Source: a bacterium (lineage in GTDB: Bacteria; Myxococcota_A; Bradymonadia; REDH01). Taken from it: a stretch of 64,000 nucleotides of DNA. The DNA lies in assembly GCA_030427825.1 (NCBI GenBank), contig JAUICO010000005.1, forward strand, positions 1-64,000, written 5' to 3'. Numbering within the stretch: the stretch's first letter is position 1; every line of letters begins with the position of its first letter. The position numbers were made by a program, and so were the translations under genes. Below, in pieces: positions 25,503 through 34,553 of this stretch. The notes below the pieces were generated by a model, which did not search any database, had not been told where the DNA came from, and saw nothing but the letters and a program-made list of their open reading frames with translations.

Positions 25503-25645
25503 TTCAACCTCTGGTGTGAGTGCACGGGCAAACGGCCCACATCGTACCTCGATGCGGTTGCGAGAATCAGCCGTTGCCGTGGCCATCATATCGGCAGGGC
25601 GTCGGATTGTCGCCGGTTTCGACGCCTCCGGCCCCGGTTCGCGAC

Positions 25646-26212
25646 TCAGGCGCCCTTCCACTCGCTCACGAAGTCGTCCACCGCCGCTCTGCGCTTGCGC
25701 GGCTGTTCCCGTTTCGGGCGGCCGATATACACAAAGCCGACCATGCGGTCTGCGGACGCAAGACCAAAGGCCTCGCGAACCCCCGGCGCATACATGTTCG
25801 GCCCGCTCAGGATTACTGCGCCATAGCCCAAAGCCTCGGCGGCGTAGACCATCGCCATCGCCGCGCAGCCCGCCGCGATGACCTGCTCCTGCGCCGGAAC
25901 CTTCGGATGCTCCACGACCTTCGCGCTTACCGCGACGATCAGCGAACCACGCAGGGGCTTGTCGGCACAGATGCGCAGGTCTTCAGCGCTCGCCGACGGC
26001 TTGCGTGCCTGCAATGCCTCCGCGAAGAGCCGCCCCAGCTTGCGACGGGCGTCTCCGCGAATGACGTGCATGCGCCACGGCTTGAGGCCGCCGTGATCGG
26101 GAGCGGTCATCGCCGCAGAGAGAATCGTCTGCAGGTCTTCGGCGTCGGGCTCTTCGTCGGTGTGTTCACGGGCGTGAACAGAGCTGCGTCCAAGTACAAA
26201 TTCGATCGACAT
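25646..26212 (-). CDS. Nitroreductase-family protein (YdjA-like)
   Basis: LGRSSV...ILSAAMTAPDHGGLKPWRMHVI...AAGCAAMAMVYAAEALGYGAVILSGPN...LASADRMVGFVYIG. Confidence 0.85.
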   Translation of the reverse strand: MSIEFVLGRSSVHAREHTDEEPDAEDLQTILSAAMTAPDHGGLKPWRMHVIRGDARRKLGRLFAEALQARKPSASAEDLRICADKPLRGSLIVAVSAKVVEHPKVPAQEQVIAAGCAAMAMVYAAEALGYGAVILSGPNMYAPGVREAFGLASADRMVGFVYIGRPKREQPRKRRAAVDDFVSEWKGA

Positions 26213-26249
26213 GGGTCCCGGGGTTCAACGTGGAGCGAAACGCGGCTGC

Positions 26250-27023
26250 TCAGGTGGGATCAATACGCATTCGGTGATGCGGTCCCACCTGAGGAATATC
26301 GAAGAGATCCGAGTCGATGCGCCATCCCGCCGCCTCATAGAAGGGCACCGCGACAAGGCGGGCATTGCACCACAATGGACGCGGCGCGGACTTCGCGAGC
26401 TCCGCTCTGGCCGCCTCCATCGCCAGCGCTCCGAGACCCAGGCGACGAAAGCCCGGATCGGTGGCCATGCCTCGAAGCCTCCACGCCCTCTCTCCGTCGA
26501 TGGGATCGTCCATGATGGTCAGGCAGCAGACCGCGCGACCATCGGCGAAGACGCCGATGTGAAATGTGGTCTCCGCTTCATCCACATCGTAGCGCGCCGC
26601 GTCCTCAGGCTTGCCCTCGCGCAACACTGCGTGGCGCAGGGCGAGAATCTCATCCGCGTCGCACAGGCGGGTGCTGATCGAGGTGTCGGGCACAAGCTCG
26701 AATGCACGCTCAGGCGGCCGGGCGATAACGGCCCGATCGCCAACAACAACGACAGGGCGCTGCAACAGAGAAGGCGTTTCGGCGAGCAGCGCAAACACAG
26801 AGTCCGGCGACGCTACCGATGCCCCGGCTTCGGCGAGCGCGGCCTCATCTGCGCGTACGAAATCGCTCAGCGGTGCATCACATGTCGAGAACAGCGCGCG
26901 AAAGTCCGCCGCACCGAGACCACCTTCAAGGTAGGGGATCGTCTCAGGTCGGTACCCGCGATCTGTAAGCAGAGCCCGGGTGCCGCGACACTTCGAGCAT
27001 GACGGGTTGTAGTATATTTTCAT
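26250..27023 (-). CDS. ArsC-family (YfgD-like) domain fused to GNAT acetyltransferase
   Basis: MKIYYNPSCSKCRGTRALL...VVVVGDRAVIARPPERAFEL then WRLRGMATDPGFRRLGLGALAMEAARAE...FYEAAGW. Confidence 0.82.
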   Translation of the reverse strand: MKIYYNPSCSKCRGTRALLTDRGYRPETIPYLEGGLGAADFRALFSTCDAPLSDFVRADEAALAEAGASVASPDSVFALLAETPSLLQRPVVVVGDRAVIARPPERAFELVPDTSISTRLCDADEILALRHAVLREGKPEDAARYDVDEAETTFHIGVFADGRAVCCLTIMDDPIDGERAWRLRGMATDPGFRRLGLGALAMEAARAELAKSAPRPLWCNARLVAVPFYEAAGWRIDSDLFDIPQVGPHHRMRIDPT

Positions 27024-27123
27024 CGCCGACCAGCCTACGCATCGTTGTCGCAGAGACAAGAGTGGGGTTGACCGGGGATCGCGCCGCAGGCACATCCAAC
27101 GCGACCGAAAAGCGCGGGAATGA

Positions 27124-28248
27124 ATGGGCACAACTGTAGGCGAAGTATTGACGAAAGCGGCGAAGTTTCTCGCGCCGCGCGTTCCCGTGTCGCCGCGCGC
27201 TGACGCCGAGATCCTGATGGGGCAGGTGCTGGGTTGCGAACGACTGGACGTCTACCGCGCGCTGGATCGCCCCATCGATGACGACGAACGCGACCGCTTC
27301 CGCGAGATGATTCGCCGGCGCGCGACCGGCGAGCCGATCGCATACATCACCGGCGTCAGAGGGTTTTGGACCCTCGACCTGCACGTGTCGCCTGCGGTCC
27401 TGATCCCGCGACCCGAGACCGAGGGCATCATCGAAGCCGTGCTTGAGTTCGTCGGCGACGATCGCGCACGCCCGTGGCGAATTGTCGATGTGGGCACCGG
27501 CAGCGGCGCGATCGCTCTGGCCCTCGCCGCCGAGCTGCCGAATGCGACCGTGGTCGGCATCGACATCTCACCTGAAGCCCTCGCTGTCGCTGCCGAGAAT
27601 GCCGACTCCTGCGGCGCGCGCGACCGGGTGCGCCTCGTGCGCGGTGACGGCCTTGCACCGATGATCAAGCGCGGTTCCTCAGCAGACATCGTCGTCAGCA
27701 ATCCGCCATACATCGCCGCCGGCGACCCCCGCCTTGAAGCCCAGGTTGTAGACTGGGAGCCTGAGGTCGCGCTGATCAGCGGAGACGACGGCCTGGCGAT
27801 GATTCGCGAGCTGATCTGCGACGCCGCCCGTGTCCTGACGCCCGAAGGTTTCTTCGCGATGGAATTCGGCCGTGGGCAGGCCGCCACAATATCGGCCCTG
27901 GCGGAGAGCCACTTCGGTACCGTCCGCATCGCCCGCGATCTCTCGGGAATCGAGCGGGTGCTGATCGCGCACAGGGAAGTCGCATCCGGTGAAAACGTGC
28001 CCGGTGAAGGCACACACGGTGAGGCTGCCGTAGGGCCACACCGAGCTGAAAATTCACAGAGCGAGCGGTCCATCCCGATCACGATAGAATCACCCGAAGG
28101 AGATTCGTTCGCAGAGGACGCGCGGGTGCACGAGACACGCGCGCCGAGCGATGACGAGCGGCCCTCCACGGAAACGCCTGATCCCCGCCTGCTGGGCGGC
28201 GCAAGCGGTCGCGAACCTATTCCTGTGATCGATCTGAACGCGGAGTAG
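27124..28248 (+). CDS. prmC: Peptide chain release factor N5-glutamine methyltransferase with C-terminal extension
   Basis: RRATGEPIAYITGVRGFWTLDLHVSPAVLIPRPETE; VDVGTGSGAIALALA; VVSNPPYIAAGDPRLE. Confidence 0.9.
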   Translation: MGTTVGEVLTKAAKFLAPRVPVSPRADAEILMGQVLGCERLDVYRALDRPIDDDERDRFREMIRRRATGEPIAYITGVRGFWTLDLHVSPAVLIPRPETEGIIEAVLEFVGDDRARPWRIVDVGTGSGAIALALAAELPNATVVGIDISPEALAVAAENADSCGARDRVRLVRGDGLAPMIKRGSSADIVVSNPPYIAAGDPRLEAQVVDWEPEVALISGDDGLAMIRELICDAARVLTPEGFFAMEFGRGQAATISALAESHFGTVRIARDLSGIERVLIAHREVASGENVPGEGTHGEAAVGPHRAENSQSERSIPITIESPEGDSFAEDARVHETRAPSDDERPSTETPDPRLLGGASGREPIPVIDLNAE

Positions 28249-29110
28249 CGCTCAGGAGCTCATCCAGCTGGTCCCGACGTATCTGCAGCGTCGAGTCATC
28301 GCCCATCTCAACGGTGTCGTCAGGACCCGGCGCCTCGATGCGGAGACCGTGTCGACCACCCTTCGTGACCCAGCGGACACGGCCTCCGTCGGGGCAGACA
28401 AGCCCGGCGGCCGCGAAGCGGATCCCGCCCCTGAACGGTGCGGCCGCATCCGGTCGAAGCGCAGCGGCGATCTCTACGCGCGGCGCCGAAACAAGGGGCT
28501 CCAGATGCAGCGCGAGCAACTCAGCTTCATTGCCTACGCGAATTCTCCCACGGTACTCCAGACCGCGGGGGCAGCGCAGCGAAACATCGAACAGGGCGCC
28601 CCTGTCATCATGCGGCGGTACAAACACCCCGCCGCCGGATAGCGACTGCGGCGGTAGATGTGGCACCACCACCCAGCTGCCTTCAATGTCAGGTATCGGA
28701 GCCGGCGCGCATTCCAGCCAGCGGGGCGCAAAGACCGCCCGAACTACCGCCGCGTCGGAGGTCGCCCGGACGCGCACACAGGGACCGCCGAAGACCGCGC
28801 CGTCGTTATGCACCGCGTACACCGAAGCAGCGCCTGCCTCGGCCAGGCGATCAGCCAGCTGCAGAGCTTCGATTGCCTCGCCCAGTACGCGATCTCGGCT
28901 CCGACGCGCACCGAGGGTACGGAACGAAAGACGAGCAGGGGCCACGTTCGCCGCACACACGAGCAACATCTGTGACTCGGCCTCGCTGACCGGCGGCGCC
29001 GACTGCGCGAGCGTCGCCGACGTGTCGACGGGCGAGCGGCCGGTCAGCAGCCTGTGCAGCGTCGACGCCCAATCTTCGGCGACCGCGGTCAATCCTTCGG
29101 AATCAATCAT
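28217..29110 (-). CDS. Hypothetical protein next to T3SS genes (SctQ-like by position only)
   Basis: ORF from MIDSEGLTAVAEDWASTLHRLL; overlaps the preceding minus ORF by 8 bp; no clear SpoA domain seen. Confidence 0.55.
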   Translation of the reverse strand: MIDSEGLTAVAEDWASTLHRLLTGRSPVDTSATLAQSAPPVSEAESQMLLVCAANVAPARLSFRTLGARRSRDRVLGEAIEALQLADRLAEAGAASVYAVHNDGAVFGGPCVRVRATSDAAVVRAVFAPRWLECAPAPIPDIEGSWVVVPHLPPQSLSGGGVFVPPHDDRGALFDVSLRCPRGLEYRGRIRVGNEAELLALHLEPLVSAPRVEIAAALRPDAAAPFRGGIRFAAAGLVCPDGGRVRWVTKGGRHGLRIEAPGPDDTVEMGDDSTLQIRRDQLDELLSATPRSDRSQE

Positions 29111-29384
29111 CACGTTGCTCTCTGCGCACGGTGGTCTCCCAGCCTCTACACTCCAGCTCCTCGGCCAGATGAAGGAGAGTCTCAACCCCCACCTCGCTGC
29201 GGATCTCGACACACTTCTGCGAGCCGCCAAGCACCCGCGCCGTCAACACCCCGGGCAGGTGTACCGTCAACTCTGCACACCTGCGCGCGCCCTGCATCTG
29301 CTGATGGAAGGTCTTCGGCGACTCGCTGTCATCGGACCTTCGGACGCATTGCCCGTCCAGCGGCTCTCTACGCGTAACCTTCAT
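29103..29384 (-). CDS. Small hypothetical protein, possibly SctP/FliK-C-like
   Basis: CAELTVHLPGVLTARVLGGSQKCVEIRSEVGVETLLHLAEELECRGWE; coupled to downstream ORF; divergent from T3SS operon. Confidence 0.45.
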   Translation of the reverse strand: MKVTRREPLDGQCVRRSDDSESPKTFHQQMQGARRCAELTVHLPGVLTARVLGGSQKCVEIRSEVGVETLLHLAEELECRGWETTVRREQRDD

Positions 29385-29565
29385 TGTACGGCATCTCGTG
29401 TGTTGTGGCGCGTTCATGTGGGTGCGAGAGTCGTCGTCACACGGCAGGTGTTGCTTCGAATTGACGCCCCGCGAGAGACCCGTCCCCCGCTGTTGCGCAC
29501 AGCGAACTGCTGCGCCAGGATACGGAGCAGAATGCAGCATACACTTCGGGCGGGAGTGGCTCAGC

Positions 29566-30294
29566 GTGTCTGGAACCAACGAAACAGGTGGCGAAGAGAG
29601 AGGCAGTGGGCTGGACACGGCCGCACTTGTCGCAGAGCACGGCGGATTGGTGCGTCACATCGCACAGCGGCTTCGCGTGAAGCTGAACCTGTACCTGTCG
29701 ATGGACGACCTGGTCCAAATGGGCATGGTCGGGTTGATCGAAGCCGCGCAACGCTATGACCCCAGTCACGGCGTGCCCCTTGGCACCTATGCGTACTACC
29801 GCATCCGTGGCGCCATCATCGATGGACTCAAGGACGCAACGGGCGTCTCTCGCGGTCAGGTGAAGGCCATTCTACGTTTGCGCGCCGCGAACGATGCTTC
29901 CGAGTCCGCGGCATGGGGCGGCTCCGCCGACGGCGACGACAGCGCCGCGGTTCAGCAACAGGTCATCGCCACCGTATTTGCGATGGACCTCTCCGAGCTG
30001 CGCGAATCCGGTGACGATGTCGACGCCATCGCCGAGGGCACTGCGCATCGCGCGAACGCCGAAAATATCCTCAACCACCGCCAGCAACGGGAGCTGATCA
30101 GCAGGCTTCTCGACCGGTTGGAGCCGGACACACAGAAGCTGCTCCGAGAACACTATCTGCATGATCGCTCGCTCTCCGAGATCGGCGAGACAATGGGAAT
30201 CAGCCGGTCGTGGGCGTCTCGGCTGCATACCCGTGGATTGCGGGAGCTTCGAAAGATCTACGAGGAGCACGAAGCGCCGGAGCTTTCTTCGTAA
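29566..30294 (+). CDS. RNA polymerase sigma-28 (FliA/WhiG)-like sigma factor
   Basis: LVRHIAQRLRVKLNLYLSMDDLVQMGMVGLIEAAQRYDPSHGVPLGTYAYYRIRGAIIDGLKD; region 4 SLSEIGETMGISRSWASRLHTRGLRELR; GTG start. Confidence 0.87.
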   Translation: MSGTNETGGEERGSGLDTAALVAEHGGLVRHIAQRLRVKLNLYLSMDDLVQMGMVGLIEAAQRYDPSHGVPLGTYAYYRIRGAIIDGLKDATGVSRGQVKAILRLRAANDASESAAWGGSADGDDSAAVQQQVIATVFAMDLSELRESGDDVDAIAEGTAHRANAENILNHRQQRELISRLLDRLEPDTQKLLREHYLHDRSLSEIGETMGISRSWASRLHTRGLRELRKIYEEHEAPELSS

Positions 30295-30384
30295 GCGAGG
30301 GCAACGGTCACATCCGCGTGACGACTACCTCTCTCGTATCGCCAAGCACACGGCGGCGAACGAAGGAACGGAGAGAGATTCGCG

Positions 30385-30786
30385 ATGCATGTCAGCTCAA
30401 CTCGATACCGCGTGGCGCAGGCACAGGATCCGGCCACGCTGATGACGAACCCGTCCAGCACCGCAAACAACGGCTCGCAGCGGAGTTTCAGCGATGCGCT
30501 GGAGTGCACGGCGCTGCCCTCACAACCATATTCTGAAGCCATCGCGGCACCCCGAACAGGGGCTGTCGGCGAGCAGCTCGAGACCCTTCTAGCGACGTTG
30601 ATCGACCGTGAGCGCGACGTGGACGCGATGCTCCACCGTGCGGTCAATGGGGAGAGCTTCGGCCGGCGTGACCTGCTGCGGCTGCAGGCCCTTGTGTACT
30701 CGTACTCAGAGTCCGTCGACATCGCGACAAAGGTCGTCGACAGAAGCATCGGCGGGCTTCGTCAGCTGCTTACCATGCAACTCTGA
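30385..30786 (+). CDS. sctI: Type III secretion inner-rod-like protein (SctI)
   Basis: C-terminus DLLRLQALVYSYSESVDIATKVVDRSIGGLRQLLTMQL matches SctI style; directly before sctJ. Confidence 0.65.
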   Translation: MHVSSTRYRVAQAQDPATLMTNPSSTANNGSQRSFSDALECTALPSQPYSEAIAAPRTGAVGEQLETLLATLIDRERDVDAMLHRAVNGESFGRRDLLRLQALVYSYSESVDIATKVVDRSIGGLRQLLTMQL

Positions 30787-31553
30787 TGGCCCTGCTTCAA
30801 CACATGCAGCCACGCGCGGGCCGGCTCGTCGCCTGTCTGCTCCTGCTTCTAGCGTGCGCCTGTCGCGCGGAGCTGCATCAGAACCTGGATGAAAAGCAGG
30901 CGAATGAGATCATCGTCGTGCTGGGTTCCGAGGATATCCGCGCAGACAAGAAAAGCGCCGGTGAAGGGGCGTGGACCGTCCTTGTCCCGAAGGCGCAGTA
31001 TCAGCGAGCGCTCTCCGTTCTCGCGGCGTACAATCTGCCGCGCAGTCGCGAATCCGTGGAGTCCCTCGCTGAACCGGGTCCCTTTGCATCTGCAGGCGAG
31101 GAGCGAACAAGGCAGACACGGGTGATCACATCGGGGCTCGAGAACACATTCATGGCTATGGACGGGATCGTCGATGCCCATGTGCACGCCTATGTCCCGG
31201 AGCCGGCTCGTAGTCGCTTCCGTGCAGAAGAAAGCGCAGACCCCGGGGCCTCTGTGGTCCTGGTACACCGAATGGGAGTCGAGCCCCCATCAGAGACGGC
31301 GGTACGCGCCGTGCTGCAGGGCGCAATCGAGGGGCTTCGAGCTGACGCGATCAGCACGGTGTTTGTGGCTACGAGGGTCCCTGAGCCGAAGCCGGCCGAA
31401 TCCGTCGTTGTTGGCCCCTTCGTCGTCGCGAGGGAGTCGGCGGCAACCCTGCGCGTTACGCTGCTCGCGATGGCGGGTCTGTGCGCTGTGTTGGCATCAG
31501 CCCTGATCGTCAGCAGTCTTCGCCGCACAGGACGCGACGAGGAGTCTGCGTGA
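30786..31553 (+). CDS. sctJ: Type III secretion inner-ring lipoprotein SctJ (YscJ/HrcJ)
   Basis: LLLLACACRAELHQNLDEKQANEIIVVLGSEDIRADKK...AYNLPR...RQTRVITSGLENTFMAMDGIVDAHVHAYVPE...ASVVLVHR. Confidence 0.92.
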   Translation: MALLQHMQPRAGRLVACLLLLLACACRAELHQNLDEKQANEIIVVLGSEDIRADKKSAGEGAWTVLVPKAQYQRALSVLAAYNLPRSRESVESLAEPGPFASAGEERTRQTRVITSGLENTFMAMDGIVDAHVHAYVPEPARSRFRAEESADPGASVVLVHRMGVEPPSETAVRAVLQGAIEGLRADAISTVFVATRVPEPKPAESVVVGPFVVARESAATLRVTLLAMAGLCAVLASALIVSSLRRTGRDEESA

Positions 31554-32212
31554 TTCTCCCTTCTCTGCGTGATGAAATCGCGGCGGCGGCGGATCCCAGG
31601 TCGCCGGGAGCGGAGGAGGCGGCCTGGTCGGTCGCGATCTCGCCCGCCGTCGCGCGATCGATCGCCCTGCAGCTCAACATACCGGATCGAAACAGCGACA
31701 TGCCCTCTGAAGCGCACCGCCGCATCTGGTCACACAGGTTCGGGCGATTTCCCGGCTCATTCGTGCAGCCCGATGCGCCGGTCTTCTCCCGCGCAATGAC
31801 CGCGGCCGCGAGAGAAGACAACGCGTTGCTGCGCATTGTCAGCCCTCTCGTCGGGGCCGCGTTGTTCGGCGTTCCGCGAGACGTGCGCCGACACACCCTC
31901 GCGATGTTGCCCGAGGCTGTGCGTTTCGGCGCGCTGCGATGGTTCGAGACGCTGCGCAGCACAACCCGGCCACCTGACGAGGTATGTGAGACCCTCGCCG
32001 GCCCTTTTGCGCTGGATGCCACGTGGGGTTCGGCGACGCTGCGCAGCTCTCTGCTGCGCCGCGCCGCGATCGTCTTTACGCCGCTGTGGTGGGACGAACT
32101 GCGCGTGGCGGCCGGCGGTTCGCTCGCGCCACCGGCCAGACCTGTAGCCCTCGACAGAAGTCGGGCGGCCGCGCAATGGTGGGTCTCAACGATCAACGAC
32201 GCAGGCAGATGA
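31550..32212 (+). CDS. sctK: SctK-like type III secretion accessory protein
   Basis: GTGA overlap with sctJ; position between sctJ and sctL; weak sequence signature. Confidence 0.5.
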   Translation: MILPSLRDEIAAAADPRSPGAEEAAWSVAISPAVARSIALQLNIPDRNSDMPSEAHRRIWSHRFGRFPGSFVQPDAPVFSRAMTAAAREDNALLRIVSPLVGAALFGVPRDVRRHTLAMLPEAVRFGALRWFETLRSTTRPPDEVCETLAGPFALDATWGSATLRSSLLRRAAIVFTPLWWDELRVAAGGSLAPPARPVALDRSRAAAQWWVSTINDAGR

Positions 32213-32802
32213 ACAACGGCGCCGAATCAGATCAGGAAGGGTGGGAGCTGAGCCGGGCCGGCTGGATCTCTGATGCGTTGATCGACGAGAGAAACGATCT
32301 GCAGCGTCGAGTCGACGCCCTACGGGCGCAACACGACCACCTCGCCGCAGAGATTGAGGCTGCCCGCGCGCTCGGCCGCGAAGAAGGTCTGCGCCGTGGC
32401 TTCGCCGAGCTGAAGGCGGTGATCGCCGAAGTCGCGCAGAACGGCCGGCAACGGCAGGAGGCGCTGTTGGACAACACGGTCACAGCGACCATCGCCGCGG
32501 CGCGCGCGCTGGTTGCGGAGGCTGTGGAGGCTGATCGGGAGCTGGTTGGTCGACTGGTTCGGCAGGCCATCGAGATGCGCCCCGAGCACACTCCAATTCG
32601 GGTTCGCGTTCACGTGAACGATCTCGCCGCGGCGCGCGCATCCGTCGAACGCGGCAATCTCCCGGTCGAAGCGGACCCGACCCTCGGGGCAGGCGATGTT
32701 GTCGTGGAGTACGGAGACGGCCGCGTGGATTGCCGCCTCGTGACCCTGCTGTCCGGCTTCTCAGACGACCTGCGCCGTGAGCTGAACGATGACCGACGAT
32801 AA
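32209..32802 (+). CDS. sctL: SctL/FliH-like stator protein
   Basis: Coiled-coil N-part, ATIAAARALVAEAVEADRELVGRLVRQAIEM...IRVRVHVNDL...GAGDVVVEYGDGRVDCRL. Confidence 0.75.
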   Translation: MNNGAESDQEGWELSRAGWISDALIDERNDLQRRVDALRAQHDHLAAEIEAARALGREEGLRRGFAELKAVIAEVAQNGRQRQEALLDNTVTATIAAARALVAEAVEADRELVGRLVRQAIEMRPEHTPIRVRVHVNDLAAARASVERGNLPVEADPTLGAGDVVVEYGDGRVDCRLVTLLSGFSDDLRRELNDDRR

Positions 32803-34117
32803 CGTCGATCTGGCGAAACGCCTGCGGCGGAGCCTCTCCACCCACAGTGATCGAGCGCTGACCGGGCGCGTCGTCGCTGTGCAAAGCGGCACCATTCGCG
32901 CGCGGGTTCCGTCGGCGAGAGTCGGCGCGTGTTACGAAGTGGAGCGCGAAGGCCGACCGCTGCGCGCCGAAGTCGCAGGCTTTGATGAAGAGACCGTGAT
33001 TCTGCTGCCCTGGGAAGAGCCCGAAGGCGTGCGGCCGGACGCGACGATCCGCGAAACCGAAGTCGCGGGGCGCGCGCCACGCGCGGCCGCCGTACTCGGC
33101 GACGTGATCGATGCGGCAGGCATCTCGTTGATCGACGGAAGCACGCACGCCGGCGATGGCCGCCCCCTGCGCAGTCCACCACCGTCTCCCCTCAAACGCA
33201 GACCCATAAAGAACCGGGTTGCGACGTCGATTCGCGCGATTGACGGCCTTCTGGCCCTCGGAGAAGGTCAACGGGTTGGCCTCTTCGCCGGTTCCGGCGT
33301 TGGAAAGTCGACGCTACTCGCACAGCTGGCGCGCGGTACGAACGCTGACGTATGTGTTGTGGCCCTGGTCGGCGAGCGCGGCCGCGAGGTGGGTGAGTTC
33401 ATCGAAGATGTACTCGACGAGGAGACCCGCGCCCGAACGACGATTGTGGTGGCGACGAGCGACGCGCCGCCGATGCTGCGTCGACGTGCCGCCGAGATGG
33501 CTACCGCTCTCGCCGAGGAGTGGCGAGACGAAGGCAAGCACTGCCTTCTCCTCGTGGACTCCCTGACACGATACGCCCGCGCACTGAGAGAGGCCGCCCT
33601 GCTTGCGGGTGAGGCTCCGGCAAGACGAGGCTATCCGGCGTCGGTATTCGCCCGCATCCCGGCCCTGCTTGAGCGCGCCGGGATGGGCAGTCGGGGTGCG
33701 ATCACCGCAGTGTACACAGTGCTGGTTGAAGGTGGCGACATGGAGGAGCCGGTCGCCGACGAGATTCGAGGCGTCGTCGACGGCCACTGGGTGCTTCAGC
33801 GCGCACTTGCTGAACGCGGACACTTCCCCGCGATCGACGTTCTCTCTTCGGTCAGCCGTGTCGCGAACCGTGTCACGACCGAAGAGCATAGAGAGGCTGC
33901 CGCGCTTCTGCGACGCCTGATGACGACGTTGCGCGAACAGCGCGATGCCATAGATCTGGGCCTGTACATGTATGGAACGCACGCTCACATCGACATGGCG
34001 ATCGACCTCGACGAGCGCATTACTGCCTTTCTCAGGCAGGCACCGCACGAGCTGTCGGACCTCGACACAACCGCGCTTGCATTGAGCGATATCGCCCGGT
34101 CGGCACATGTCCGATAA
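32789..34117 (+). CDS. sctN: Type III secretion ATPase SctN (YscN/FliI family)
   Basis: GLFAGSGVGKSTLLAQLARGTNADVCVVALVGERGREVGEFIED; LLLVDSLTRYARALREAALLAGEAPARRGYPASVFARIPALLERAG. Confidence 0.93.
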   Translation: MTDDNVDLAKRLRRSLSTHSDRALTGRVVAVQSGTIRARVPSARVGACYEVEREGRPLRAEVAGFDEETVILLPWEEPEGVRPDATIRETEVAGRAPRAAAVLGDVIDAAGISLIDGSTHAGDGRPLRSPPPSPLKRRPIKNRVATSIRAIDGLLALGEGQRVGLFAGSGVGKSTLLAQLARGTNADVCVVALVGERGREVGEFIEDVLDEETRARTTIVVATSDAPPMLRRRAAEMATALAEEWRDEGKHCLLLVDSLTRYARALREAALLAGEAPARRGYPASVFARIPALLERAGMGSRGAITAVYTVLVEGGDMEEPVADEIRGVVDGHWVLQRALAERGHFPAIDVLSSVSRVANRVTTEEHREAAALLRRLMTTLREQRDAIDLGLYMYGTHAHIDMAIDLDERITAFLRQAPHELSDLDTTALALSDIARSAHVR

Positions 34118-34553
34118 CGCCGGCCCACGGGCTCTCGCCGTAGCCCTGAGGGTCCGCGCCCACGAGCGTCAGGCGGCTGAGACTGCTCTGTCAGCTCGAG
34201 AGGATGCGGTCCGTACCGCCCTTGCCTCTCACAGGGACGCGCAGCACGAGACCATCGCTGCGAGGAGGCGCCGCGACAACTACGTCCCGTGTGCCGCAGG
34301 CGGGACCCTTCAGCCCGGACGCGCGCGGCTTGAGCTTGCGGGTCTTGAAGAGGCCCTGCACGTTGCGCTTCGCACTGAGAGGGAGCGGGCCGAGGCGTTA
34401 GAGAGCGCTCGCAACAGCGCCGCGCAGGCGCACGCGTCGCTGGCCGAGGCACGCCGAGATGAAGAAGCCATCGAGAAGGCCATCGAACGCCACGGAGCGA
34501 GAGCCTTGATCGAAACGCGACGCCGTATGGACGACGCCTGGGACGATCGCTGA
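34107..34553 (+). CDS. sctO: SctO/FliJ-like coiled-coil protein
   Basis: Arg/Glu/Ala-rich coiled-coil of 148 aa directly after sctN. Confidence 0.6.
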   Translation: MSDNAGPRALAVALRVRAHERQAAETALSAREDAVRTALASHRDAQHETIAARRRRDNYVPCAAGGTLQPGRARLELAGLEEALHVALRTERERAEALESARNSAAQAHASLAEARRDEEAIEKAIERHGARALIETRRRMDDAWDDR

